Below are positions 25,701 through 38,037 of a stretch of 64,000 bases of DNA, piece by piece; within the stretch, counting starts at the first letter, position 1, and every line of letters starts with the position of its first letter. The stretch comes from Leptoclinus maculatus. Lineage: Eukaryota; Chordata; Actinopteri; Perciformes; Stichaeidae. Location: contig JAVDOI010000019.1 of NCBI GenBank assembly GCA_032191485.1, positions 8,504,784 to 8,568,783 of the forward strand, given 5' to 3'. A program made the translations under genes and the position numbers. The notes beneath the pieces were generated by a model. That model was not told the DNA's origin. It was given only the letters and a program-made list of their open reading frames with translations, and made no database searches.

Positions 25701-28700
25701 TATATTCTCTAAATTAATCATATGTTTGTTTTCGATGTAACAGATTAAATCGGTTTCATCTCCCATTTCTTTTAAATGTGCACCTGGCGTATTGCTATTT
25801 AAATTGGCAAAATGGAGAAGCAAGTATTTTTCTGCAGTGAAAATGTTGATTTTGAAAGGCCGAACGATAACAAATATGGATTGTAGTTGAATATTTCGTT
25901 AGATAAAATCATTTCAGAAATGATGTTCTTTTTTTCCCTCAATACATTTTAAAATGTTGGACTTAACAACGATCTGGAGTTACTGGAAATGTTTGGATTA
26001 CACAAGTCGGAAACAATCCCACACAGCCACCAAAATAATCTAATTCTACAAGTATAATCTTCATCTGCAGCTCTGTGTAAATATCAGGTTTCAACAGAAT
26101 GAATAGACGTTTAAAAAAAGAAGCTGTGCAGCATTCAAATGTAGATTTAGAATTTGGATGTCAACGTTATGAATAAAGCTTCGAAGCTTCAAGCTATTAA
26201 AAGTGACATCACAGTCCCCTTTTGTATTGAAAGTAGGTAGATTATTGTTTTAAATGCTCGTGAACACAATCTTGTGTGTGTGTGTGTGTGTGTTTACAGC
26301 ACTTTGTTTCTTAAATCCCTCCACCCCCCCCCCCCTTCAGCCCTCCTTCTCCCCGTCTCTCATGTCCCTAATGACCCTAATCACCTGAGAGCAAATTGTT
26401 ATCTAAAGGTATTTCTCTGATTATTTCCGGATCAATCATGAACATATGGATGTCCTGGGAATGACAGATGCAGGTCCACTCGGTTATTGTAAACACGCCA
26501 ATAATATCAATGATGGGAGGCTAAACAGTAGAGGTCGTTTGGATTGGCGCTAAACATGTCAATAGTGTTTATTTAAGAGACTGAACTGGTCAGTGCATGG
26601 CCACAGGTCCTCCACAGATCCATTTCAATGCATAGATGGAATCAATGTGCAAGTGAGCTTATGTAATTTGAGTATGAAGTGAGTGGTTTGCCCTTGCTTT
26701 TTCAATTTCCGCACTGACCTCACACAGATCCCCACTAGAATTATAATGGCAAAAGTGGGATGGGAACCATGTTACAGTATAGGGGACAAGTCTCATTGCA
26801 CTTGGGGAAACAAGGTCATCCAACCTTCTGTCTCCAGCCGCGAAGCAAATACTCAAAGGGAAAGACCACCATTACCGGCTCCCCAAAGGGAGTATCAAGT
26901 CAATTCCCAGCGGGTACGCAAACACGCAAACACAAACAGCTTTCCCTCTCTGACACACACACACACACACACACACAGTCGCAGGCATGTCCACACTCCT
27001 CTCAATCCCTCTGACCTCACCTCAATTACAGAGAGACATCTTTGTTTGGGTTCCTGTGCCTAATTAGCATGGTTCACCACAGAGCAAGTGCTCGGTTAAA
27101 TTCATTTATCAAAGGGGCCTGGGACAATGCTTCATGTCACACCATTAGGATTGCAATCTCTCTCATCATCCATCCAGCTCATTTCATGAAGCCGCTTGAC
27201 AGTTCTGAGCATGGGAATGAGGTGGGGAGGGAGGGAAGGGGCGAGAGCGGCATTATGGAGCGATTGGACGCAAGGTACCAGCATGTAAAACAGAATGCTA
27301 TAGGATGCATGTGGATGCTGAGCGAAACAGACAAATCATGTTAGCAGGAGACGCGACGAAGAGAGCAACGAGACGAGCGAAAAAATGAGTGACAGCGTTT
27401 TAGAAAGTGGCAGATGGAAGAAGAGAGAGTTCAATAGATTCTGTGAAGATAAATAAATGAGGAAGAATGGAAGGAGAAAGAGAAAACAAGCCTCAGAGGT
27501 ATTTATATTGAGGCCAGTTTGAGTCAGTCTGGCTAGATATGCATTTAGAGAGTGCTGGCAGCCTGACTCTCTCCCTATCACACCTTCCCCATGAGAACAC
27601 AGCTTAATGGGTCTTTGTATACACACACTGCCTATAGAGGCCACTGCAGCCTTCAACATGCATCAAATATTTAAAGCATATTCCGCTCTCAAGACACACG
27701 CGAAACCCTCAGACGCCCCCCCACGTTCATTTTTTTTCACAGCCTCTAAAGCCATAAGTGTCAACATAGAAAGCAACGCTGGCACATCTCCCTCTCTGTC
27801 GCCGTCTGTCTCTGTTTTGCTCCTTCCTTTTAAGTAAAAGGCAATTGTTTATCTGAATTGGAACAGGATATTGTGAATCATTTTTCAAGACATTATCATT
27901 TGTTATTTTTCACATATATCGTGTGCAAATTGATGCATGGGTAAGAGGAGGGGATGGGGCGGTTAGGGACTGAGGGAGACGACCATCGGAACAATCAATC
28001 ACCGCAAAGTAGCCCCCGCAATGACAAGTAGAAGGTCTGTGACATTTTTGACTGACTTGATTGATGTGTTTTTGAAGTGCGGGTTGGAGACGACGTCAAA
28101 CTCCCTTTCTGGCATCGAGCAGATATATCACACATCACACCGCACCGCTCAGCTGGGGATCAGCGATATACTTTTTAGACAGTGCGTATGGATCTACTGC
28201 ACCATCCTGGTGTTTCTCTATGAAGATAGTGTACACCGCCAGAATATGAATAGGTCTTGAGTTTGATTCTCACAACAACTCTGATTCTTAAAAATTATAT
28301 TTAAGGCAATAAATGTGGACATATGCTTGGGCGCTATACCTGTGCCATGTATACCTTTACCAGGCTGAATTATCATTATGGTTGCTTGTGTGTGCATTAT
28401 TTCATCTACTTTGTCAAAGTGCACTTTAAACTTTACTGATTTTGGGTTCATTACAGTAATGTGAAATAGCAACATGTTGTTGTAAAGGTGTGTTGCTCCT
28501 GTGAGACTCTATTGTGCCACAGATGTGACATTCAGATGTGCATAACTAACTACACTGTAAACCCTTATTAGTAACCAATTGACCTATTGGTAGCTGTGTC
28601 CAAAGTTGGAGTTATCAGAAGTACAGCTGCGTTGCTGAAACCGCTCAGAGAATTTTAGTTTTATTTTCCACTTAGTATGTGCCATGAAGCTCTAAAAAAA

Positions 28701-28909
28701 TGAAGAGAGTCATGTTCTGTCTTCTCTCCTCAAGCTTTTTTTCATCCTAGTGCTCTTATTTCACACCCTCTTCTTTCTCTCAGCATAAAGGGTGGCAAGG
28801 CAAGGTGACATTTGAAAAGTGCATTTCCCTCTCCGCTCCGTCAATCTGTTCTTTTTCCTTACAGACGGCCCCCTCCATCTGCACACTGCCACAGCGAGCA
28901 CACGTAAAC

Positions 28910-28912
<3 letters not shown>

Positions 28913-28954
<42 letters not shown>
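28913..28954. repeat. (AC)n microsatellite, 42 bp
   Basis: Pure AC. Confidence 0.98.
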
Positions 28955-28956
<2 letters not shown>

Positions 28957-31900
28957 CGACTCCCTGCCTCCTGACAATCACATCCCTGGTTGCTGCCGGG
29001 GCTCTGTGTGTGTTTGGTAGACCAGACTGCGACCTCTGGACCCTAAATGACATTGCGGGCTGCGGTGTGACCTGAGGGCCCATTAAGAGTCAAACCCAAC
29101 ACCACATCTGTCACATACTCTAGTGTGACGAGCTGTCGGACATCACACCGTCACCTCCCGATGACAGGTTGTCAACACCTGTGTCAAGATGATCGATTTA
29201 GCAGATCGAGTCCCTAAACCTCGTCCTGCTGCTTGCTCGCCCGCCCTCTTTAGACTGATTAGAACAGGGTTCATTTATATTTCCTGGCACACAGACAGCA
29301 GGTTTGTTTATCTCCCTGGTGACAAAGTTTTGTTCCACGTTTTGGAAGTTAATTGCTTGGCTCATTAGCTGTGTGCGGGTTTCTGTCTTGAAACTGCGGG
29401 GGATTTGATATTGTCTCGTTATGGTGAGACGTTTTACGACACGAGTTGTGATCTTTCCAACCTGAAGCATAAAATGGCCTGAAACCCCCTGTATGATCTG
29501 TTCAATCCCCTCATTCATTTTTAATGGCCTTTGAAGAGAATGCTTGTTTTCCATCACCACCACCATTTTGGCAGAGAGGTAAACAGATGGATACTGACAG
29601 TGAGCGAGCATCTCACAACAAGTGTCTCGCTCCGCCATATCTCCTCCTTGACAGAATTCAGCAAGCTTTCACCCATTTCTTTTTTCCTGTGGGTTGCCAG
29701 TAAAATAAACGCCAGACATTATAGGGATTTATGTAGCACAGAAATGGGAGGAAACACCAGTATGAAATTGACAGCTTGTCTACCGCAGTCACAAATAATG
29801 GGGCTCTACTATGAGCTTGTTGCAGTTCGTGGTTCAGACAGCTCAGGTTTTTATTGATGCAGCTGCTCTTTTAAAACAAGGGACTTGGTTTCAATCTTAA
29901 ATGTTTAATAACTTCAAAAGAAATAACCTCCCTTTACTTGTCTTTTTCGCTTCCTCTGTGCGTGTTCCTGCTCTGTTTGTCACATCCTCTTCTCCCATTC
30001 ATTTCCGAAATTCAGAGTGATTTTGCTTGTCTTTTGGGGTTGCATTTGCTGGTGAAGACAGACAGACATAATATAACCATCTTTTCTTCCTGTCAGACAC
30101 AAAGTGTACATGCAACAATCACTGTCCCAGCAAAGCTTTTGACAAATTGCTTGTTATTGTGACTTTAAATGCGCACATAAACAACCAATTCATTAATCAC
30201 TTTTTTCGGCTGATGGCTTTTGATCAGCAGGGAGAGATTGTACTCAAGGATTCGTTGAAGGTCGCCGTGCAGATCTGCGATTGCTGTGTAAGTCGATTAT
30301 GGGCAACACCTTTCTTTCAAGGATGCTGTCGGAGAGCCATGCGGCCCTAAGCAGGACCTCAGACCCAAGCCGCAAATGCCGCTTTGTAGCCTATTTTATT
30401 TTCATCTCTCAGCCCCTCTCATCAACCAATCGGCAGACATTTTTTTGCAAACAAGCTCTGATATAGCTGAGGTATGAATAGCATACAGTCGGTTTCACAA
30501 TAAAGTTGGTGACTAGCCAGTGAAATGCGTTGATTACCCAACAGGGTGAAGAGCTAGATATTTTTTTCCCAGAAACTGTTGCATTCCCGATCAGCGTTAT
30601 TTTTTGGCTCAGTGGAGAAACCTCTTTATAGCTGCTCTTTGTTCTGCTCTGCAACAAATGTACTTGCTGCACTTGCCACCTGTTGATGGCTGTGAGTCTG
30701 GGGCATACAAAGATGTGTTACTGGCTAAAAAAAAAGAGGGAACATTGATGGATCACTGCAATGTCCTGCTGACAGCCTCAGGACCACTCTGACGGTGTCC
30801 TGTCAGCCGCGGGGTACATTTGGAAAAGAGACTGATATGAAGAGGACATTGAAAAGGTGAGGGATGTAACAGGCGCAGGCATTGTGAAGGTAGAAAATGT
30901 GAGGCAGCTTTAAAGAGACAACAAGAGCAACGGGTACAGACGGAGGATGAGAAAGACAGCAGAGCCAGGTGAAGTTGTGCTCAGTCTTCTGAGGAGGGAT
31001 GTGGCTGTTTTGTCAGCTCCTACAGGCTGAGGGTTATCTGTCTCCCCCAGCTGTGCCACCCAGCTGTCACACACTGCCATGCTCTGCTCTGTCCTGGCAT
31101 CCTGGCACACGGCTCCCTCTGCCCACCATTATCTGCGTTGCGTGTGTGTGCTGAACATTTGTCAGTCGTCACGGTTGAAGATTATTAGTATGGAAATGAG
31201 CAGGTTGAGGTTGTTTATGCAGCGTGAACCAATATGAGAGTCTCTGCATGCCCTTTCCTCCATCTCCAAGACTTATCACTGTAGCTAGCTACCAACCTAC
31301 CACGCTCCCTTCTGTCTTTTAATTAATCAAGTCAGTCTGTACACAATGAAAGTTTTCTTGTCAAGACAGTCTTGGAATCTCTCTGCAGTCATTTCCCAGT
31401 GGAAGCCATGTGCCTCTCCGAGACACCAGACTAATCTGCAGTCCTCACTGCCCCACTCGCCACCCCAACCCCGCTGGGTAAGAGCCTCAATTACCCAGAG
31501 CCTATCACCACAAACAGCCACTTTGCAGCCAACCACCTGTGACGCGGACTGTGGGAAGCTTTGGCTGCATGGGGCTCTGTGGGGGGAAGAACAGCCAAAG
31601 CCTTGGGCTGGCCAGCCAACCATTGATTAAGGGTATCAGTATTGATTAAGGGAGCAGGGGACATCTGGAATGGACCAATTTATGTCCCCACATCAATTAT
31701 TCAAATGGCTGCCGCTGAATTGGATTAGAGGACGAGCTTCATGCCATCATTTCTACGCCTTTACAATCTGTGCCCTCTCAGCAAGCTGGCGTTACAAGTC
31801 TCCTGACAAGTCAGCCCCTTGAAATGCAAACTTTTAGTTTGTCACATTTACTGCATATGCAACTGGTGCAAGTCATTGTGCTCTGTTTTGGATTTTCTCT

Positions 31901-32922
31901 GCTAAAAGTGCGTTGGTAAAATGCTAGGACAAGCTCTTTTTTAGCCCCGATCACTGGCTAATGCCTATAGCTGTTTGCAGCCACTGTGTTGTTAGATTTG
32001 TTTGCCCTTCTGTCTGTGTTGATATCTTGAGGGCTTGAATGCAGCAAAGAATGGCACAGCCTGCTAAAGTCTGGTCCAAAGGGTTATACATATTCATAAT
32101 GTTGGTGCTGAAGAAGCTGTGAAAAGCGCGCATGGCTTTGTTCACGTATGGTCTGTATTCTTTTGCTGGCGGTAGTTGCGGTCATCTGCGCGAGTGTGCC
32201 TGGTGGGAGTCTGCGTTGTGTATCATGCTGCAGTCGGCCGTCAGAGAAGGGCCAGCACTGAGCCCAGCTGATGGGCACCTGTCCATTGTAGACAGGCTAA
32301 CATGGTGGGAATGAAAAGTGTGACTGAGCCAGTGACAAAAGCCCACAGGTGGCTGACTGTGATAGTGGGCTGCCCTTTGTCTATTTCCCCACCGGATCAG
32401 CTCACAGAAACACTGATTCCTTTGACAATGATTAATGAATGATTTTTATATTTTTCCTATATTATCATGGACTGTGTTTGACTCTGTACCAAACTGCAGA
32501 ATATTAGTCATTTTCATTTTTCGTTTTCCTTTTATATGTAATTTATCGTACGAAATACTGTATAGGAACAATTATGCTTTACATATATTAATTACTCATG
32601 AAATTCCTTTTGTTTCATGGCACTAATTTATGCATTTTATGTACATTTTGCCATTAACTGTCTGTAGCTTCATTGAGGAGCAAGCATGCTAACTGAGAAT
32701 ATGTTTAGCTTGAAAGAAAATGAGGGGTCCAGATGTGAGATGTGTATATATATATTATACCAGCCAGATAGACCACGTGAATGTTAAGCCATCAAGATGA
32801 TATATCATCTAATCATTATTACATATGTACATCGTTTAAAGCTGTATTTGATGTTGTAGCTAGCTTGTTGAGTGGGAGCTAACTGCTTTAACGCTATAAG
32901 CTGCTGGGTAGTGTAGTTCATA

Positions 32923-33242
32923 GTGGTGGAAGAAGTGGTCAGATAGTTAGCTATAAGCAGCAGTACCACAGTGTAAAAATAGCCTATTACAAGTCCTGCA
33001 TTCAGACGTTTTATGAGCAAGATATAGACTACTATAAATTTATATTTTTTTAGAGATGAATTGCCATTTAACTGTAAACCAGCTTTTTACAGTTGCAGCT
33101 CTCTGTGGTGGAGGTCATTTTAAGAACCCGTGCTTATACACGTACTGTTGTAGGCTTTCCTAACCCTCAAAATGTAAATAATAAAGTACAGGTACTTAAA
33201 AATGCATGAGTAAACATGGGCTACATATTTATTTTCCACCAC
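32923..33242. mobile_element. hAT-like MITE, about 320 bp, with inverted ends
   Basis: The left end gtggtggaagaagtggtcag and right end tattttccaccac are inverted (GTGGTGGAA against TTTCCACCAC). Flanks are agttcata (32915-32922) and cgttcata (33243-33250), an 8-bp duplication with one mismatch, as expected for hAT-superfamily insertion. The inside carries caccacagtgtaaaaatag..acaagtcctgcattcag and, near the right end, aaagtacaggtacttaaaa, which match a repeat I recognise as abundant in percomorph genomes. Non-autonomous: no transposase ORF. Assignment to hAT rests on the duplication length. Confidence 0.7.
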
Positions 33243-36200
33243 CGTTCATAATAAAGCATCATATTCAAATAAGTCATATAAATTGAATAGTAAAAAATAG
33301 ATCTGCCTCCAAAATGTGGTGCAGCAGAATTAGTAGAACTGATGGGAATACTCAAAAGTAAACAAATGTATTTTCTTGTCAGTTTGGAAAATCCCGTCTT
33401 TTATTTTGAAAAATACAACCAGAAGTCGTAACGTTACATGTTGATGTCAACATTCTCCAGTATGGCTGACTGACTGAAAAAAATTAGTTTTGTCTTACAA
33501 AGCTAGGGGATAAAAGGCAGGAACTATTTCTTAAAAACATAATCTGTGCAGTTCTTGTGATAAATTCTACATTTCTTGTCATTTAATTCAAGGAAGAGGC
33601 TTTAAATTCTCAAGGAATACAAACCGGAAGTAGCGTTGTTGTTGCTGGCGAAACAAAAGTAGCTTGATGCTAACTGCAAACATACTGACAAAGCAAATAC
33701 TACACGCAGGCACACAACGTTCAACAGACACGCTTACTTGTAGGTTAAAAACTTCTGCAAATCGTTTTTCAAAATTACCATTAATGCTGTCAACACATCC
33801 GGGAACGTAGTTTTGTCCTTCACAATAAGATAACTGACCCAGCCATTTGGGTCAGTATCGGACCAATATCCGACATCAGTATTCTTATAGATGCATGTAT
33901 ACTTTGAGGGATTGAATGTAAGACACTCCACATGAAGGGGGCTGGGGAGGGCTTACAGCCGTTAAAATTAACAGTACTTTCAATTAGAAATGAGTCGAGT
34001 TATTTCATGCTTTTGAAGCAGGAAGTTTTACATACAAGCACAGTAATGATAACAAACTCCTGCACTCTTGTACTGTAACTCAATTACACTCTGTCATAAA
34101 TATTATAATATTATATTTGTTAACAAAGATGCATGTTAAAAGATGTGTTAATATGTAAAAAGAAACACAAACTGTACCTACACAGTAGCTTTTACAAATA
34201 GAAAGTTTATTCCATATTGTTTTGAATGTAGTTGTGTAGTTCCTAACTAAAGGCTGTTTTGTAATGGTTTAGAATTGTGACATAGGAAGAGCAGTATAGT
34301 GTACATCCGTCACAGTATTGAGCTTAATCAATTTCAGTCTAAAAAAACACAAGCTCTTCCTGTAGCTTATACATGTTTCCATATTTATGCAGCAGAGGGA
34401 TTTTCTGAATCGTACCTGAATGTTGCACAGCTATAATCCATTATCCACAGGAAGAACGTGTTGGACATGTAAGCGGACAATAAAGTAATATTAAATTCAA
34501 TGTACTTCTCAACCAGATAATCAATTGACTGTGTTGTACAGGCTCACACAGCTCTGGTAATTTGTGTTTCAGTGAGAGCATACGGTGCTGGAGCCCAGGG
34601 AGCAAATGTGCAGTTTAGAAGGAATTGCATGGTTGTTATTGATTAGGAGATGAAATGGGAGAGAAGATTTGTGGAGCCCTTAAAGGAGAGACCTCAGAGC
34701 ATGCTGTGTGTGTGTGTGTCTGCCTGTCTGTCTGTCCGTGAGCATTTGTATGAAGAGAGGCAGGGTTGTGTGAGATCAGTGGCAAGGTTTGGCATAACAA
34801 TGTTTTGCAGCCAATTAATCAATTCATCAGGTGGTCAAGGGTTTGCAGTTGGAGAGGAGGTTTCTGCGATGTAGTTTGGCAACAATTGCATATGAGAAAC
34901 TGTTTGAGCACAAATAAGACTCCTCAATCACAAAAAAAAAGTCTAATTTTAAGCTGTTTCACCTAATAGAAGCTTTTAATGGAAAAAGCAAAGGGAGCCA
35001 TTTAATAGGACTCAGATCCAAGGACCTGCAGTGAAGAAGCATTATCACACAGTTATTTATACTCGTTGCCGACTTACACACCTCGTCTCTGCTTTAAAGG
35101 GTTACTTCAGTGTTACAAACTTGTTCTGAAACCTTTTGACAGGCTCTAATTTGTATCTTCATTCTCCATCTGCAGTTTCGGGTGTTTCTGGCTATAAATT
35201 TGAGTCCGTCTGATTTTGTTCCCACTCTATCCCTGCTGCCACCAGCAACACAAATGTTTACCAAGACAGAGCAGACGGAGGAGGATCGGCTAATATCGTT
35301 AATTGCTCCCATCTGTTTGCGTACAGTTGTCAATATCTCTGAGTTCACTCCTGAAATTAGACCCCGTCAACCAGTGTCCAAGCTGCACTGCTTTCATCAA
35401 TCCATTCAGCCTTTCAGTCAGTTATCCACATGTCAGGAGCCACGTGAGAAACCTGACTCCAAAACTTCATCGTTTTCTGGCATTATCTGAGATTATCAAA
35501 AGGATTTTTGGCAAAAAAAAACATAATTTAAGCTCAACTGACTGTCATACTGTTATCAAATCATTAGAAACCGCTTGACAACACTCTGTTGTGTGAACAG
35601 TAAAAGATGAATGACCTTGGAGAAGCTGCAACCTTCTGGAAAAAATAAAAAAAAGCAAAGGAGAGAGATAATATGAAAAGATTTAAGCTCCATGCACCTT
35701 CTCCAGTTTAACACCTCTAAGTCCCAGATAAAATCCACTTCTTCTCCTCTGCTGTCTTCATGCTCCGAAGCCAGTGAGTGTTAGAGATACATCACAAACA
35801 CGAGACAGGCTGGCACCATTAGCCTGGCCAAACCATTACTAAGCTTGAACTGTTTTATAGTCTGATAGCTCATAACTGAGCTGTGTGTGCAATGCTTTTT
35901 CTGTAACATTAGTTTCCTAAATTTACCTTTTACTCAAACATGTGCTCTTTGTAAGAAAACTTTGCCACAGCAGCTGATGGAGTGGTATTAATCTTTTGAA
36001 TTGTTCTGTTGACAGTAAATCTAATAGTCTCTTGTCTCGAAGATAAGTCTTTTAAGGTGAGGTGGCCAGGGGATGAATGTGAGTTCAAGTCCCCAAAGCT
36101 GCAGGTTCTACCTTATCGATTACCCAATCCTGTAACCCCTCATGCCCTCTAACACTGATTGCCTTAACAGCACCAAATTCCTCTCTTCTCCTCGTCTGTC

Positions 36201-38014
36201 CATAACTCTATCTCCATGTGAACAGGTGCAATCTTTTTTTTCTTTTGCTATGGCCACATCACATCAGTGTCTGTTGATGTAATGGAGGGGTGGGGGGTTT
36301 GGGATGAAAGGGCTGCAGTGATCATGGGAGTGTGGAGAACCACCCCTGGTGCAAAGCAATCATAGCTGGCTCTATATCATCCTGCCCCCTTCGCTACCTC
36401 TCAACCCATCACCCCTCAGAGTTGCCTCTCTCCTCCCTTCCATTATTCCCACCTCACTAGTCAGAAAATTAGGGTGACATTTGGCGGCCCCCACTCCTCT
36501 CCCTACCTCTTTTTTCCTCTCTCTCCTTCCACCTTCCCTCTTTCTATTTCTCACCCATTACCCCCAGTTCACTGGTTGGTATATGGAGGGTGACACTGGG
36601 CCAATTCAATCTCTCATCCCCGTCAGCTCCTCAGCTTGCCGGAGTGCTGCAGCCTCCGGTCTATGGGCATACCCCTCCAGCGGGTTGTCACTCTGTTATC
36701 TACACTTCACACCTTCCTTGCCCTCCTTTGCTACACAGAACTTTCTATTTCCTCATCTGTCACTCCTGTTTTCCTTCTACTTGTCTTTTTTTTTTTTTTA
36801 GCGTACCTCTGACTTTTAAAGCCCTGTGTGCCTTATGGGAAGGTGTTTCAAGATGGCCCTGTTGTACTGGGCTAGTGATATGAGTCATCGTGCATCTGTA
36901 CCAGTTGAAAAAGTTGATGTTGCAAAAAGTCAGTGGTGGAAGCTGTTTGTTTTGTGAGATAACGAAGCTGCCACAAATCAGAAAATGAGTACATTCAAAT
37001 GTGTTTGCCTTTGATGTATCATATTGAATAATGCAGATTTTAGAGTAAACCAGTTATGTGTTTACTACATAACTCTAGCTATGCTTTGTAGACCGATATG
37101 TGCTTAGAGGCAGGGATTTCACACTTTGATTTCTGGAATGACTTCAGGACTACTAGATCGGCTTCAAGAGGAAGAAGTTCATGGGTTCAACTAATCTTTA
37201 CCGATGCTGCCGTTTCCTGATTATTTTGGCAGCAGATGTTGCTGTTACTGCATTATAATGACCAGGGTTGCATCATGTCAAGAAACACCTCTTATTACAC
37301 CAGAGACAACATTTTTGTAACTTACCTCTTGACAATGTGAATAAGATCCATGGATTTACCCCACGGAGTTTATTTTACTGAGATTAGGAGTTAAGCAGCA
37401 TTTGCATCACTTGGAATAGTGAATAGTGACACAGTTTAAATGAATAATTACAGTAGAAAACCCATCAGCCAGTTTCTAACTACCGAATCCAACTTGGAAA
37501 TTGGAATGGTTGTCAAAGTTGGGAAGATGCATGTAAATGTACATCTGTGTGATGTACATTCAGCCTTGCCTGCAGCCCGTTTCTTTAAGCTTTCCTCATT
37601 AAGAGGAGAAGAGTTGCATGAAACATTTAGATGTAACTATTGTAGTTTAGGAGTATAACGTGCAAGGATGCTAGCTGCACACCTACTTGCATAAACGGTA
37701 TGAGATGGCTTTGTCATTAGGTCTCTGCCATGTCCCCCTATACTAGGAGCTTTTGACATACATAAGTAATGCTTTTTAATGACATACTATAAACTGAACA
37801 ATTTTGATATTTCACTTCTTCTATTGCATTCTATAACCTTCTTTGTATGACTTTTCAAGACACACACTTTGCCATGATTTTTTTTATGACATACTTCATT
37901 GTGAAATGTTCATGATATACCATACATTCTTTTATTTACACTTTGCTCAATTTGCAGACTGCAGTCTTGTGAGAGGGTTAGTACAATCAAAAATAAAAAA
38001 CAATAATGAAATGC
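33243..38014. other. Intergenic DNA between MITE and plxna4 3' end
   Basis: Two diverged direct repeats of about 25 bp (aatacaaccagaagtcgtaacg near 33411 and aatacaaaccggaagtagcg near 33616) suggest a worn repeat. Pyrimidine-rich DNA lies at 36370-36560 and 36710-36800, and a G-rich run at 36287-36312. No gene recognised. Confidence 0.65.
37750..37960. repeat. Degenerate repeat related to the 43.1 kb array
   Basis: Contains gacatacataag, atgacatactataa, tatgacttttcaagac, atgacatacttcat and catgatataccat. These are the same word set as the array at 43130-43445. It lies just downstream of the proposed plxna4 poly(A) site. Relationship inferred from shared words only. Confidence 0.4.
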
Positions 38015-38031
38015 TTGGTTTCATAATAAAG

Positions 38032-38037
38032 TTTATT
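38032..38037 (-). terminator. Candidate distal poly(A) signal of plxna4
   Basis: AATAAA on the minus strand. It lies 3.75 kb past the stop codon and is followed by a U-rich stretch. It forms half of the palindrome AATAAAGTTTATT at 38025-38037, so the plus strand also carries AATAAA here. Use of this signal is inferred. Confidence 0.4.

Larger units (their letters stand above)
20646..32922. other. Intergenic DNA, no gene recognised
   Basis: Contains ATTC/ATCC repeats at 21321-21344, (GT) at 22629-22646, (CT) at 22747-22771, (GT) at 26273-26293, C12 at 26324-26335, (AC) at 26953-26977 and (AC)21 at 28913-28954. Other marks are a 14-bp palindrome at 26176-26189 and a G-rich run at 27224-27241. 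Complex blocks near 27020-27190, 30200-30430 and 31600-31760 may be conserved elements. No exon recognised. Confidence 0.7.
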
